The notes beneath the pieces were generated by a model, which was not told where the DNA came from, searched no databases, and saw nothing but the letters and a program-made list of their open reading frames with translations. Below, piece by piece: positions 50,068 through 60,989 of a DNA stretch of 64,000 nucleotides (the first letter of the stretch is position 1; each line of letters opens with the position of its first letter). The stretch spans positions 682,001 through 746,000 of the forward strand of contig CAMPDV010000115.1 in the NCBI GenBank assembly GCA_946699065.1, given 5' to 3'. This stretch comes from Loxodes magnus (taxonomy: Eukaryota; Ciliophora; Karyorelictea; Loxodida; Loxodidae). The translations under genes were made by a program, and so were the position numbers.

Positions 50068-50470
50068 ATATCGGCCTCGGTCAGGAGAACTAGTAGGTAA
50101 TCTGGTGCAATGTATACTCTGTTACGAGCAATCTTGCCCTAGATGACACTAAAGGGAAGAGTGGACAAACTCGAAAGAGACAAATCTAACTTGTTGAGAT
50201 TTTATCTAGTAACGTTTGACTGATGGATCAGCTAATAACTTAATAAATAATACTTATTTGGATATTATCAAGAAAACTGGAGCATTTGGCTTAAGAATAA
50301 TTTTTAATAAGTAGATTTTCCATTTTAAGAAGTTGACGTAACTCATTGGAAGCTAGAATGACAAAAGGAAGTATGAGAAAATTTTATTTTAATATTAATT
50401 TTATAATTAATATTGAAAGAGTTACGTACCAATGATTTGCTAAGTGCTCAAATAATCAAATTTATTTATT
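50068..50470 (+). repeat. Repeat A, single copy
   Basis: Starts ATCGGCCTCGGTCAGGAG, shares TAGTAGGTAATCTGGTGCA and the AGGGAAGAGTGGA block with the foldback arms, and ends in a decayed hairpin (50419-50450) followed by AATAATC and TTTATTTATTTA. It is more diverged than the paired arms. No inverted partner was found within 2 kb, although a minus-strand ORF of the repeated family lies directly to the right, as in foldback element 1. It may be the remains of a similar element that lost its right arm. Confidence 0.65.
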
Positions 50471-51507
50471 TATCTCTGCTTAAATATTTTTAACATTCTC
50501 TATTGAATCTCGTTTAACTTCTGCTGAAATAGAAATCTTTTCGAAAAATTTATTACTATTTTTATTATGAGAAAGGACAATTTCTTGCTCTGATTCCGTT
50601 TTTCTCAACTTTTTTTCGTCTTTGATTTGTGATCTTAGAGATTTAAATTTTTTCTGTTTCTGGAATTGATCGTCAAGTTAGGGAATTTTGTTTGTTCTGG
50701 TTCCACTAGACTGTCTTAAAGACTTCCATTTCACTTTTTAGGTTACCATTCTTGCTTTATTTTATTCCTTTTTTCAGCTTCAGATTAAGTTTTCATTCAA
50801 AGCTTTCATCTTTTAAATCTTTCCTTGAGATGATTAAATAAGTGTTAGCTGAGCAATATTCACTTGCTTCTCTATAAGATAAAATTCACTCACTACATTA
50901 TTCATGCCATTTCCTTTTGTTTCCTTTTTCGCTTTGCCGTAGTAATAGTTTCATGGTTCTCCTTCTATCTCCTTTCTACCTTTAGTGGCTTTTTAGTTAA
51001 ATTTATTAAATAAATAATTAAATTTAAATAGGGTGGAAAGCCCTTTTCTTCGGATGCTGCTTGGAGGTCCAGCAAGGCAACTAAAAATGAGCACGGATGG
51101 AGGATAAATATTAAAAAGAGAAATCAATAACAAGAAATCCTAGAAGGAAAATTTGACAAACTGGAGAACTCTTAATGCCAGGAGAAAACCTTCTTCATTT
51201 TAGATCGGGGAAAAGATGTACTCATAATCGCATATTGCATCCTATGTTTTGGAGGGTTAAATTGCACGCTCGCACTGCAGTAAGAGAAAACAAGGATAGA
51301 GAGACTTATTAAATTTTATTTTTCAACATTAAATAAAATTTATTTAAAGAGTTGCGCACCAACGAGAGTGTTACGAACTCTATAATAAATTTATTTATTT
51401 TTATATAAAAGGACAATTAATTAGAAGAAGAAATAATATAAAAATTTAAAGTTAATTTCTTTCTCCCTTTTTTAATGAGGTGATAAAAAAGCCTTTTCTG
51501 GAGCCAT
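50456..51507 (-). pseudogene. Repeated coiled-coil ORF family copy, split by a SINE-like insertion
   Basis: The minus strand starts MAPEKAFLSPHQKREKE at 51507, the family N-terminus. The reading is then interrupted by repeat C (about 51030-51400) and resumes from about 50960 to 50456 with charged helical segments such as EKQVNIAQLTLIQSSQGK, QFQKQKKFKSLRSQIKDEKK and EKISISAEVKRDSIENVK. It is a broken copy whose insertion of repeat C postdates the ORF. Its position beside a repeat A unit repeats the layout of foldback element 1. Confidence 0.45.
51030..51400 (+). repeat. SINE-like repeat C with 3' hairpin, inserted in an ORF relic
   Basis: Begins AATAGGGTGGAAAGCCC (the AATAGGG start resembles repeat B). 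The body includes GGATGCTGCTTGGAGGTCC and GGAGGGTTAAATTGCACGC and is unrelated to A, B or D, but it ends in the same hairpin (51349-51380, GAGTTGCGCACCAACG..GTTACGAACTC) with ATAATAAATTTATTTATT tail. It has no ORF. It sits inside the minus-strand ORF relic. Confidence 0.6.
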
Positions 51508-52370
51508 TAGCTTAAATTTTAAAAATATCTTGCAAATAAATTTTAAAAGTTATACCTAAATGGCAAATATATAAAACTATATTATTAATATCTAATAACA
51601 AATATTATTTACTCTGTTTTTCTATATTTTTCTCAAATTTGCTAATTCTCGATTTAAATATCTTAAATAATTTCGATGAAATTATTAATTAATCTTGCTA
51701 TCATAATTTATTCAATTTTAAATAACCAAAAGTAGAAGAATAACTTCAAAAATATAAATTTAAAATTTATTTATAATGTAATAAGATAATATGATTGTAA
51801 GCATGTAGTTTCTTATTTTATTTTTATAAAGATAATTATATTAAAAATTATGTATTTTACAAAGTATCTGAGATAAATATTAAGAAATATGTTAAAAATT
51901 AAACAATTTTAATTACATTTTCTTAATAAAATATAATAGTAAGCTATTATTTATATTTGATAAATATAACTTAATTTATTAAAAAATATCTAAAAATATA
52001 AATCTTAGAAAATAGTTGTTTTAAATTTCTAATTTATAAAAGTCTCATTTGAAAACTTAGAAATAATAATCTTTAAAAATTTTTAAAGTTTTTAGGATTA
52101 TAGATAGATTCAGTTTTTGATGTTATAAATTAAAGTTTTGCCTTTTATAAAAATTTATAACATTATTTAGAATTTTCTCTTAAAGCTTTTAAATTAATGA
52201 GATTGAATAAGCAGAGAAATAATATCTATATTGAACTTTTATAAAAATATATATAGTTATATCTAAAATCTTAAATAATAGCAATAAATTTCAGAATTTT
52301 AAGTTTATAAATTTTTATTTCACTATTTAGTAATATTTAATTAAATAAATTTTGGTATTGCATTTATTTT

Positions 52371-52812
52371 ATTATATTATATATATAAAATGAATATCGG
52401 CCGCGTCAGTCAAACTAGTAGGTAATTTGGTGCAGTTTATACTGCATTGCGAGTAATCTCGCACTAGATGCCACCACGGGGAAGGGTGGATAAGCTCCGT
52501 TGAGACGTACCTAACTTACCCCGAAGGTTCTCTCTAGCAGTATGAAAGTTTGACTGAAGGGCCTTCTAATTACCGACTTAATAACTATCTCTTATTTGGA
52601 CCTTATTCAAAAAGATTGAAGCATTTTACTCAAGATTTTAAAATAATTTTTAATAAGAAAATTTCCCATTTGTAGAAGCTGACATGACTCATCGGACCTC
52701 TAGAATTTAACAAGAAACATGAGAACATTTTTAAATATTAAATATTAATATTGAAAGAGCTGCGCGCCAATGAAGTGCTAAGCGCTCTATAATCATTTTT
52801 GTTTATTTATAT
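52371..52812 (+). repeat. Repeat A, left arm of foldback element 2
   Basis: Starts ATCGGCCGCGTCAGTCAAAC; blocks GGTGCAGTTTATACTGCATT and CCACCACGGGGAAGGGTGGA. Hairpin GAGCTGCGCGCCAATG..GTGCTAAGCGCTC near the inner end pairs well (GAGC/GCTC, GCG/CGC). Confidence 0.8.
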
Positions 52813-53317
52813 CTGTTTAGAATATTTATAAAAGACATAACAATTATTAAATATTTAAAAAATAATAAAATCTTTGAGGAGCACGAAATTTAGATTTATT
52901 TTTATAATATTTTTCTTTGTGAATTTTTTAATTTCTTTTTATAAATAAAAAATGTTTAATAATCATAATTTATTTATTTTTATTATTTTTATTTTTTAGA
53001 TTTTGTAATTTTTAATTTTTAAAGCCGAAAGTTTTTAAATATTTTTTATAAAATCATAAAGATTTAATAAAATTATTTTTTGAACGAAATTAACACTTTT
53101 AGATTCTAAAAATATTAAAATTTAGTTTAAATATATTTTCATAAAATTTGATAACAATAAAACTTGAAATTGATAAATATAGAGTATGTTCAATCATATA
53201 ATTTATAAATTTATTATAATTGTCTAAATGCTATTTCTAAAACTTGATTTATAAATACAATTTTTTAATTTTTTAAATAAATATTTATACTATTCAGCTT
53301 AATTAATATATAATAAT

Positions 53318-53770
53318 ATTTATATAAATAAATAAATAAAAATGATTATAGAGCGCTTAGCACTTCATTGGCGCGCAGCTCTTTCAATATTAATATTTAA
53401 TATTTAAAAATGTTCTCATGTTTCTTGTTAAATTCTAGAGGTCCGATGAGTCATGTCAGCTTCTACAAATGGGAAATTTTCTTATTAAAAATTATTTTAA
53501 AATCTTGAGTAAAATGCTTCAATCTTTTTGAATAAGGTCCAAATAAGAGATAGTTATTAAGTCGGTAATTAGAAGGCCCGTCAGTCAAACTTTCATACTG
53601 CTAGAGAGAACCTTCGGGGTAAGTTAGGTACGTCTCAACGGAGCTTATCCACCCTTCCCCGTGGTGGCATCTAGTGCGAGATTACTCGCAATGCAGTATA
53701 AACTGCACCAAATTACTTACTAGTTTGACTGACGCGGCCGATATTCATTTTATATATATAATATAATAAT
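53318..53770 (-). repeat. Repeat A, right arm of foldback element 2
   Basis: Inverted near-identical copy of the left arm. Its inner tail carries a longer run of TTTA units (TTTATTTATTTATTTAT on the minus strand) than the left arm. Confidence 0.8.
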
Positions 53771-54061
53771 TTCTTTTATAATAAGTTCTATTGAATTTTT
53801 ATAAAATTTGAATGATCTATAATATATGCTCTTAATATATGAAGTCAGGATATATGATTAATATATAATAAATAAAATTTCCATCACTTAAGTTTAATTA
53901 TTTTGTCTTTTATTCTATAAAAGTTAATTTATTCAAATTTAAGAACTAAATGAAGCATTAGATTCAGTTTTTTAAATTAGTAAATTAAATAGAATATCGA
54001 TACTTTTTAAAAAATTTAAAAGTATAAATTGCTTATTTTATTTTATTTTATTAATTTAAAC

Positions 54062-54355
54062 TAAAAGAGTTTTAGAAAACCGGAAATTCCTTCCCAGTCA
54101 GACAACCTGACACTCTCTTTTTAAGGAATAAAGGGATATCCTGTTGTGTTCCAGATACAGCTGCCGAGGGAGTTTTATTGCTAAGAGCAGCCAGGTTTCA
54201 AGCCCCTACCAAGAGCGGATAATCTAAAAGACAGTGTTCCCTTCAGAAAATGACTCTGACCAGGGACTTTCTCAGCGACAGGAAAGGAACTTGTTCCTAG
54301 CCTTAAAACCAGAAAGTTTAGTCACGAAGGTCGTTCTCAGTTTCCATAATATTTT
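54062..54355 (+). repeat. Dispersed GC-rich repeat E, copy 2
   Basis: Inverted relative to the copy at 11.7 kb. Contains GGGATATCCTGTTG, GCAGCCAGGTTTCAAGCCCC (with the B-box-like TTCAAGCCC) and GACCAGGGACTTTCTCAGCG. It ends in CCATAATATTTTTAATTAT. It carries no copy of the hairpin common to repeats A-D, so it is a separate family. Confidence 0.6.
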
Positions 54356-55054
54356 TAATTATATTTTATTGTATTATGTGCTAATATTGATATAATTTAT
54401 TTAAAATTTATGTAAAAGTAAAATTTTTTATTTTTGAATTTTTCTTTTATTATTGATCGAAATATTTTTATATCAACAACAAAAAAACTTTATAATATCT
54501 TTGAAAGATGTAGAAGAGTAAATCTTAATAAATAAAATTTTATCACGTAATCTTAATAGATTATTTCCTTCAACTTTATTAATTAATTTTCTGAATTTTC
54601 GATTAATATTATATAATTAAGCTAATAATTTACCTTTAAAAATTTATTTAAAATATTTCCTCTATTTTATATGAATATTCTTCTTATTATTCAAGCTTTA
54701 GTTAAAAAAAAAATTTTCGAACTTATTAATAAGTTATTTCATATTTCAAATTTATTTTTTAAATTAATTTAAGTTTCCAATTTTTCTCGTTATGCAAATC
54801 TTTAATTAAATAATGATTAATCAATAATTATTTGCAAATAGTTAGTTTAAATTAAAATTTAAAGAAATTATTATATTTCATCGATTTGAAATGAATTATT
54901 GTATTAGTAAGAAAAAAACTTGTTATTTAACTTAGTTTATTTCCTTTTTTATAGTTATAAAATTTTCTTTATATATAATACTCTAAGATTATCCTTTTAT
55001 TTCCAATTTAATATTTTAAGTATATTAGAACTGCTTATTCATGTATTATATATA

Positions 55055-55530
55055 TTATTAAATCGCCATAGTTGTTCGAAGGTGAACAACAAGGGACGGC
55101 TTCATCAGAGGTTGGGGAAGCTAAGTACCCATAATCGACTTTATGTCTTCCTCTGCTTTGGCTTGGCCTCGAGACATCTGCTAGTTTTGACCTTCGGCAC
55201 TGGCTTATTTTAGTTTTTAATTCTGGAAATAAAAGGAAATTATTTTGCGAGCTTCATCAGAGGTGGGGAATTTAAGCACCCACAATTGACACATGTCGTC
55301 CTCTGCTTTGGTGATGCAATGAGACGCAACCCTACCATGTCCTTGAACCTCCAACAAGTATTAAAGATTACGAGTATTCTGAAATTATATCAGTACTGAA
55401 TAATTATACCAGTATTGAACAAGGTTTATCAGTATCTGATAATTTTATCAGTAACAAGCATTCTTGTCAATATGAAACATTTTTTAAAGAGCTGCACACC
55501 AACAGAGTGCTACTCGTTCTATAATAAAAT
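55055..55530 (+). repeat. SINE-like repeat D with internal duplication and 3' hairpin
   Basis: GC-richer body containing two related ~65-base units: GCTTCATCAGAGGTTGGGG (about 55099) and GCTTCATCAGAGGTGGGGA (about 55252), each followed by a CTCTGCTTTGG block. Further right come several TATCAGTA..GAA motifs (55380-55460). The unit ends in the common hairpin (55489-55521, GAGCTGCACACCAAC..AGTGCTACTCGTTC) and an ATAATAAAAT tail. The standard-code ORF across the first unit looks incidental. Confidence 0.55.
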
Positions 55531-55620
55531 GTATATATTATTAATTTATACAATATAAATGAGATTCTTTGAATATATATTTTAAATAATTTTTGTAATT
55601 TTAATATATTTGTTAATATA

Positions 55621-55960
55621 AATAAATAGGGGGAATAATCCTCCAACTGAAACTGACTTAAACTCTGATACCAGCAAGTAATCCATATTTGAAGAACCAA
55701 AAAAATCTTTGTAGAAGCCAAGAAAAGAGAAGATAAGATCGAAGAGGTATCAAATAGCATTAATAATAAGATGCCAGATACTAAGGTCTCTTAGGGTAGC
55801 ATTCCGATCGCGGCCTTATAGAAGACAAAACTCACAAGGGAATACTAACACTGTGGAAGGTTTCAGCAAGAAATCTTTTAACTTTAAAAATCTTTATTAA
55901 AGAGCTGCGCACCATTGAAGTGTTACGCCCTCATAATCTCATTTATTTATTTATTTTATT
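55621..55960 (+). repeat. SINE-like repeat B, copy 2, with 3' hairpin
   Basis: Begins AAATAGGGGGAATAATCC and follows the 29-kb copy throughout; both share GGTAGCATTCCGATCGCGGC. It ends in the hairpin (55902-55932, GAGCTGCGCACCATTG..GTGTTACGCCCTC) and TCATTTATTTATTTATTT. It lies about 90 bases after repeat D, so the two form a tandem SINE cluster. Confidence 0.65.
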
Positions 55961-57224
55961 TTATTTCTTAATTAATTAGTTTTTTAGCTTGCAATATAAT
56001 TTCTTTCTTCTTAACTCAATTTCTAAATAAACAAACTCTGTATATTTTATTTTTCAATTATTTATTTTTATTTTTTGTACTTTAATATTATAAAGAAATA
56101 AATTAAAGCTGAATAAAAATACAATAAATAATTTGCTTATAAAACTATATGCTCATAATTTAATTGGTTATACCTTTAGAAGCAAAGAAATTAAATTTAC
56201 CTATTATTTAGTATTTATGTAATTATAAATTCTTCAATCTAACTTTTAATAATTAAGAAAGTTGTTTATTATACCTTGAGAAATAAGCGCTATAAGTCAG
56301 ATTTATTATATTTATCAAAATCTTTATCAGATAAACTTTCTAAAAAATTTTAAATTTTTATACTCAACTAAAGAAAAACAAATTTTTCACATCCTTAGGA
56401 TTAGAAAATATCTTAAATATTTTATATATACCACTATTTTAATTATTTAATATTCTTATTTTAAAAATAAAGAATTTTAGAAAATGTATTAATATAATTT
56501 TATGAATAATTAGAAACAAGCAATTTTAATTGTTTTCTCTTCTCATTAGTTCTTCACACTTTTAATTTTACATTAATAACAATTTCTCGCTTCTTTAATT
56601 TTATAAAATTAATTTTAATTTAATCTTCACTTTTCAAAATGCTTATGTTGATATATTTTACCTTTATTTATTATTTTTTTATATTATTATTTTTAAAAAT
56701 AAAAGGAAGATTAATGAAAATAAACTCTTAAAGTATATATAAAAAAATATTAATATGATTATTTTTCTTTTGCTTTGGATATAATAAAAAAGGTTAAAGC
56801 TAAAACAAATTAACTAAAATACTATATAGTTAAAAATATTATACCTGTAAGTATAAAAATAAAATTTAAGCTTATTCTTCTTAATTTAGTTATGATATAA
56901 TGCTAGCTAGTTATTTATTAAATCTAATTATTTATATTATTTAAATTTTAAGTTTATAATTAAATATAAAGATTTATCTTCGTCAGGCTTTTTTTATCTT
57001 AATGGTTTATAAACTTAAAGATTTCTTAGAATAATTCTAAAAAATGTTTAATATTCTGTTTTTCTTAGTAATTTAAGATTATTTTTGCTAAAAGAAAATG
57101 GTTTATAAAATAAAAATAAGTATATGATATATGTTAAAACTATTATTGCTATACCTTTAAATTCTTTAAAAATAAATGCAATCATTTCTAAATTCTCAAT
57201 TTTCTTTTCTTAAATGCTTTATAT
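55961..57224. other. AT-rich interval, nothing supported
   Basis: No feature recognised. Confidence 0.3.
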
Positions 57225-57612
57225 GCCATTGAGTAACAACATCAGCACATGTTTCTTGGAAATACTATTCTATCCGTATGCCTGCATTTGATAACTTTAT
57301 CCTGGTTGTAATATTGATAATAGCAAGTGTAGCACATATTTTTAGTATAGTGTTCTTATCAGTATACATGCTTTTTGTAACTTTCTAATGAAGTCTTAGC
57401 TAAAATTAATCCTCAACCTTATCAGTACTCTTTATACATAAATTGAATGCTTCAAGTTCAGTAAAATGAGTATCATTTGGAAGTGAAGGCAAATTCTTTT
57501 TTTTGGTCAGTTGTTCTTAAATGAAGGAAAAGGAAATTAGCCAAATAAAGTTGGCATACCCTCTAGAATATTACTTGAACTTTCTGATTTCATTTTACTG
57601 TTATAATAAACT
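57225..57612 (+). repeat. Dispersed repeat G, copy 2 (3' GCCAA/TTGGC stem)
   Basis: Same-orientation match to 27950-28345. The 3' part has AAGGAAAAGGAAATTA then GCCAAATAAAGTTGGC, a clean inverted repeat, and a TTTCATTTTACTG..TTATAATAAA end. The body contains TGCATTTGATAACTTTATCC and several TATCAGTA motifs like those in repeat D. Non-coding interspersed repeat. Confidence 0.5.
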
Positions 57613-58534
57613 GAATAATTTAAGGATATTATGAAGAATAAATACTAAAGACATCTAACTATTTTATTTACATCTTCTAGACAATTTAACTTAAAAATAA
57701 ATGATATCATATAACTAATTATTTGATTGCTTTATCATACGATAGAGCTTATTACAAATAAAAAATAAAATAATAGAAATATTTAATTAGCCATACTCTA
57801 AAACTTATTAAAAATCATTTTAATTTGAAATAAAATTGAGCAAAATCAGAAATAATAAAAGTTAAAAAAGTAAATACTTTTATATATGAGGCTGATATAA
57901 AGCTTTAAGATAAAACTTCACTATAAATTATCTAATAACTAATTGTATAAAATTCTTAGTTAAAGTAAATGTAAGATTAAAAAGCAAAAACAATGAAGAA
58001 TTTTATGAGACTTTTATTACATTAGAGCTTAGAAAGAATGAATAATTGTTTTAGCAGAGAGATAAAAATCTAATTATAAATATTTATTTAGTTTGAAAAC
58101 TAAACTTTTATTAATAGATGAAGCATTTTAAGGGTAAATCACTTTAATTTTATTAATAAGCTACAAACCTTTGAAGATATGATTTATGAACATAAGATAC
58201 TGATATTTAGATATACAAAGCCAAATTTATTTATTGAGATAGTAATATTAGTATATGTGTTTATATAGAAATTAATTAGTAAAGTTCTAATTAAATTTTA
58301 AATCTACAAAATCAAATTAAAGGTAAATATCTTTATCTATATTGCTATTTTTTCTTAATATTAGTAAATTTATAGCAATGATGAAGTTTATTTTAAAATT
58401 TGTGTAATTTGTTAATTTTTCAAGTTTAAAACTTAATTCAAGAATTTTTAAGAGATGCTAATAGAATTAAATTTAGTGCTTTATTATGCATATCAATTAT
58501 AAAGCACAGTATTATCTCATAAGAATATTCCCTA
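57613..58534. other. AT-rich interval, nothing firm
   Basis: The frame of the downstream ORF stays open here if TGA is Trp, but TGA is too frequent to be convincing as coding sequence. No other feature seen. Confidence 0.3.
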
Positions 58535-60313
58535 ATGAACTTTAATTTTAGATTGATTAAGATTTCTTTATCATATATAAGTGGAAAGCTACATTCTATT
58601 AATTTAAGTTCTCATTTAACAAATGGAAATTTCTTTAGAACTTATGAGATTTGGTATATTTATTTATTATTTCATAAAAATCTGCTTATATTTGTTAACA
58701 CACACAACAACTACTAAATTCAAAATTATCTATTCCTCAGAGTTTGCCATAGGATATTAAACAATTTTTATACTTTTTGTTTTGGAAGCTTTAAGTTATA
58801 ATAAACGCTTATATTTCTGTATTAGCTTCAATTATTTTTTAATTACTCCAATTTTAACTTTAGTTTAGCTTATTTAAGTTGACCCAGATAAAACTTAAGG
58901 TTCTCTATATTTCTTAAATAAGTGTAAGTATAATCAAAAATATATCTAATTCAACTGAAAATTTATTTGCTAGTCATATATATTTGCTACTCTACTATCT
59001 AATGTAAGAAATTTAATTTCTACAATTTTAGTTTAGGGATGATATAAACATCAATTGAAAGAAGAGTAATAGCTATGCCTTTTATATATAAATTTAGGTA
59101 GATAAACTTAATACTAAGCATTTAGATTAGATAGAAAACATAGTACGATAAATAATTAAATATTATAAGAGAGTTATAAAATATGATAATGAAAGTTAAT
59201 AAACTTCATTATAGAAAATATCCAAGTAAAACTATTCAATTATTAAAGAAGAAAAACTTCATTGCTTTAAATAATTATCTTAAGAAAGTTATAAAACTAC
59301 CTCTTAAAAATGCATAAATCCTTTAGAACGAATCTTGTAAACTTAAATTTATGCTTTTTAATTAATTACCTAAGGCCTATATTTCTGATGTAATTAAATC
59401 TCAAATGTTTAGTTAAATTATTAATTTTAACATAAGAGATAACTTACTTTATGAATTATATTTAACTATATGTATTAGATAATTTAGATAAATTAAATAA
59501 AGTAACTGAGAAATTTTATTTCTTTAATTGTTAGAACAAATTGTGATTATGAGAATATTAACTTATTCAGTTAAATGAAAAAAAGTCTGTAAGCTTTTTA
59601 TCGAATGTATTCTATTGATTTGAATAAATAAAGGTCTTTAACTCGTTTTAAAATATACCTTTCAAAATGAATCTAATCAATATCATATGCAAAATTCTAT
59701 GAAAAGCCTCATGGCAGATGTAAAAAGATATTAGCCAATACAATTAAAAAAATGATTTTTAATTAATTTATTTCTTGCTTTCCTAAGTCTAAGTTGATAA
59801 TCTATTCATTTATCAATTTCTATAACTTAATAAAAAATTAAAAGATTATTAATTAAGCTTACTAAAATATTACTGTATATTTGGGATAAAACTTTTGACT
59901 TTTATTACGTTCTTAGTGAAGAAACTAAACTAAAAGGATGCTTAAAAACACTAAAAATAATAAAAATTTTAAATAGAATTTTAAAATAATATAGAGAAAC
60001 CTATATTTCAAATATAACTAAAGTGCATCTATAAAAAATATAATCCTGCATCAACTAAAAGCATAGGATTGATAGAAATTAAAAATACTTAACCAATATA
60101 AATCAAAAATTCTTTATTTACATGAAACAAATAAAAATGTAATAGAAACAATTATTTAAACTGAAGAAAAACAAAGAAGTTATTAGAAAATTTTATAGAT
60201 ATTATGACTAAAGAATAAACACTTATAACTAAATATAAGATAACATGCTTAATAAATTCCTATGCTTTGAATAAATTGAAGGTCAAAGAATTTATAAATA
60301 GTTGTATAAATGA
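58535..60313 (+). CDS. Unknown protein, 592 codons
   Basis: ATG 58535 (MNFNFRLIKISLSYISGKLH) opens a frame to TGA 60311-60313 with a handful of internal TGAs in Trp-like settings; the first 60 codons lack all three usual stops. The product is Leu/Ile/Lys/Gln-rich. Its C-terminal two-thirds look helical and soluble (HYRKYPSKTIQLLKKKNF; PKAYISDVIKSQMFSQIINF; KQLFKLKKNKEVIRKFYRYY; FLCFEQIEGQRIYKQLYK). No domain recognised. The frame stays open after 60313 to about 60430, so the end is not certain. It lies head to tail with the next gene. Confidence 0.4.
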
Positions 60314-60569
60314 TAAAAAATTTAATTTAAAAATTTATACAATGGAATGGATATTTGCAACTTAATCTTAGTTCAAATTAATGAAAAATAAAAACTTAAT
60401 ACTTATGCCTCTATTTATTAGGTTTGGATTGTTTATTAATTAATATAGTAATGCTTATCCATTAGATTACTTATTAGTTAAATTATTAATTAAATTATAA
60501 ATTTAATTGTTAGTTTTATGAAATTAAGGCTTATTTAAGCAAATCATTATTATTTATTATAATTATTTA

Positions 60570-60989
60570 ATGAAGAAAGATAATCAAAATTATATTTTAC
60601 AGGGTATGCCTACCATGCTAGGATAATTTCCCTTTCCTTCTTTTTCTAGTCCTTGGCCTCAAAGTAGACAACTTCCTCCTCTCAATTCAATGATTAATCC
60701 TCAAGAACCCGAAGAATTTAACTTAGGCAATTAATTTTCTTAAAATCCGTGCGGAGAAATCTAATTTTAACTTAGAACTTAAAAAAGAATAACGAAATGC
60801 CCTCATACTGACAGAAAGCACTATGCAAAAGGAATGTGTTCAATCTGCTATTACTAAAGAAATAAAATGGAAAAAGTAATAACATGTGGTCATACTGATA
60901 AACCGGTTTTTGCAAGAGGAATGTGCTGCAGTTGTTATTCATCAGCATACAAGGCATTCAAGAAAAGATAACAAATAAATAAGAAATGA
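60570..60989 (+). CDS. Small protein with two CxH-x10-CxxC zinc-binding units
   Basis: ATG 60570 to TGA 60987-60989 gives 139 residues with no internal TGA. The N-terminal 60 residues are Pro/Ser/Gln-rich (LGQFPFPSFSSPWPQSRQL). Two copies of one motif follow: KCPHTDRKHYAKGMCSICYY (C77, H79, C90, C93) and TCGHTDKPVFARGMCCSCYS (C106, H108, C119, C122). The tail is basic (YKAFKKRQQINKK). Each unit should hold one zinc ion through Cys, His, Cys, Cys; nucleic-acid or protein binding is plausible but not shown. TTTTACAGG just before codon 13 would also serve as a 3' splice site, so an upstream exon is possible and Met13 or Met16 could be alternative starts. A decayed relative lies at 35.0-35.4 kb. 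Confidence 0.65.

Larger units (their letters stand above)
52371..53770. mobile_element. Foldback element 2 with ~0.44 kb near-perfect inverted arms
   Basis: Arms 52371-52812 and 53318-53770 are inverted copies of repeat A. Over roughly 400 compared bases I see only about two differences, and the symmetry continues into the AT-rich outer ends (ATATATATAAAATGAATATC). The hairpins (52757-52788; 53350-53381) and TTTA tails point inward. The 0.5-kb centre is AT-rich and non-coding. Such identity implies a recent origin or ongoing arm homogenisation. Transcripts through it would form a long double-stranded RNA stem. Confidence 0.8.

Noticed and set aside
54920-55213. 97-codon plus-strand ORF
   Set aside because: Runs from AT-rich spacer into repeat D; no domain, and the repeat's other features explain the sequence.
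55467-55760. 97-codon minus-strand ORF
   Set aside because: Spans the ends of repeats D and B on the antisense strand; incidental.
60772-60957. 61-codon minus-strand ORF
   Set aside because: Antisense to the double zinc-unit gene.
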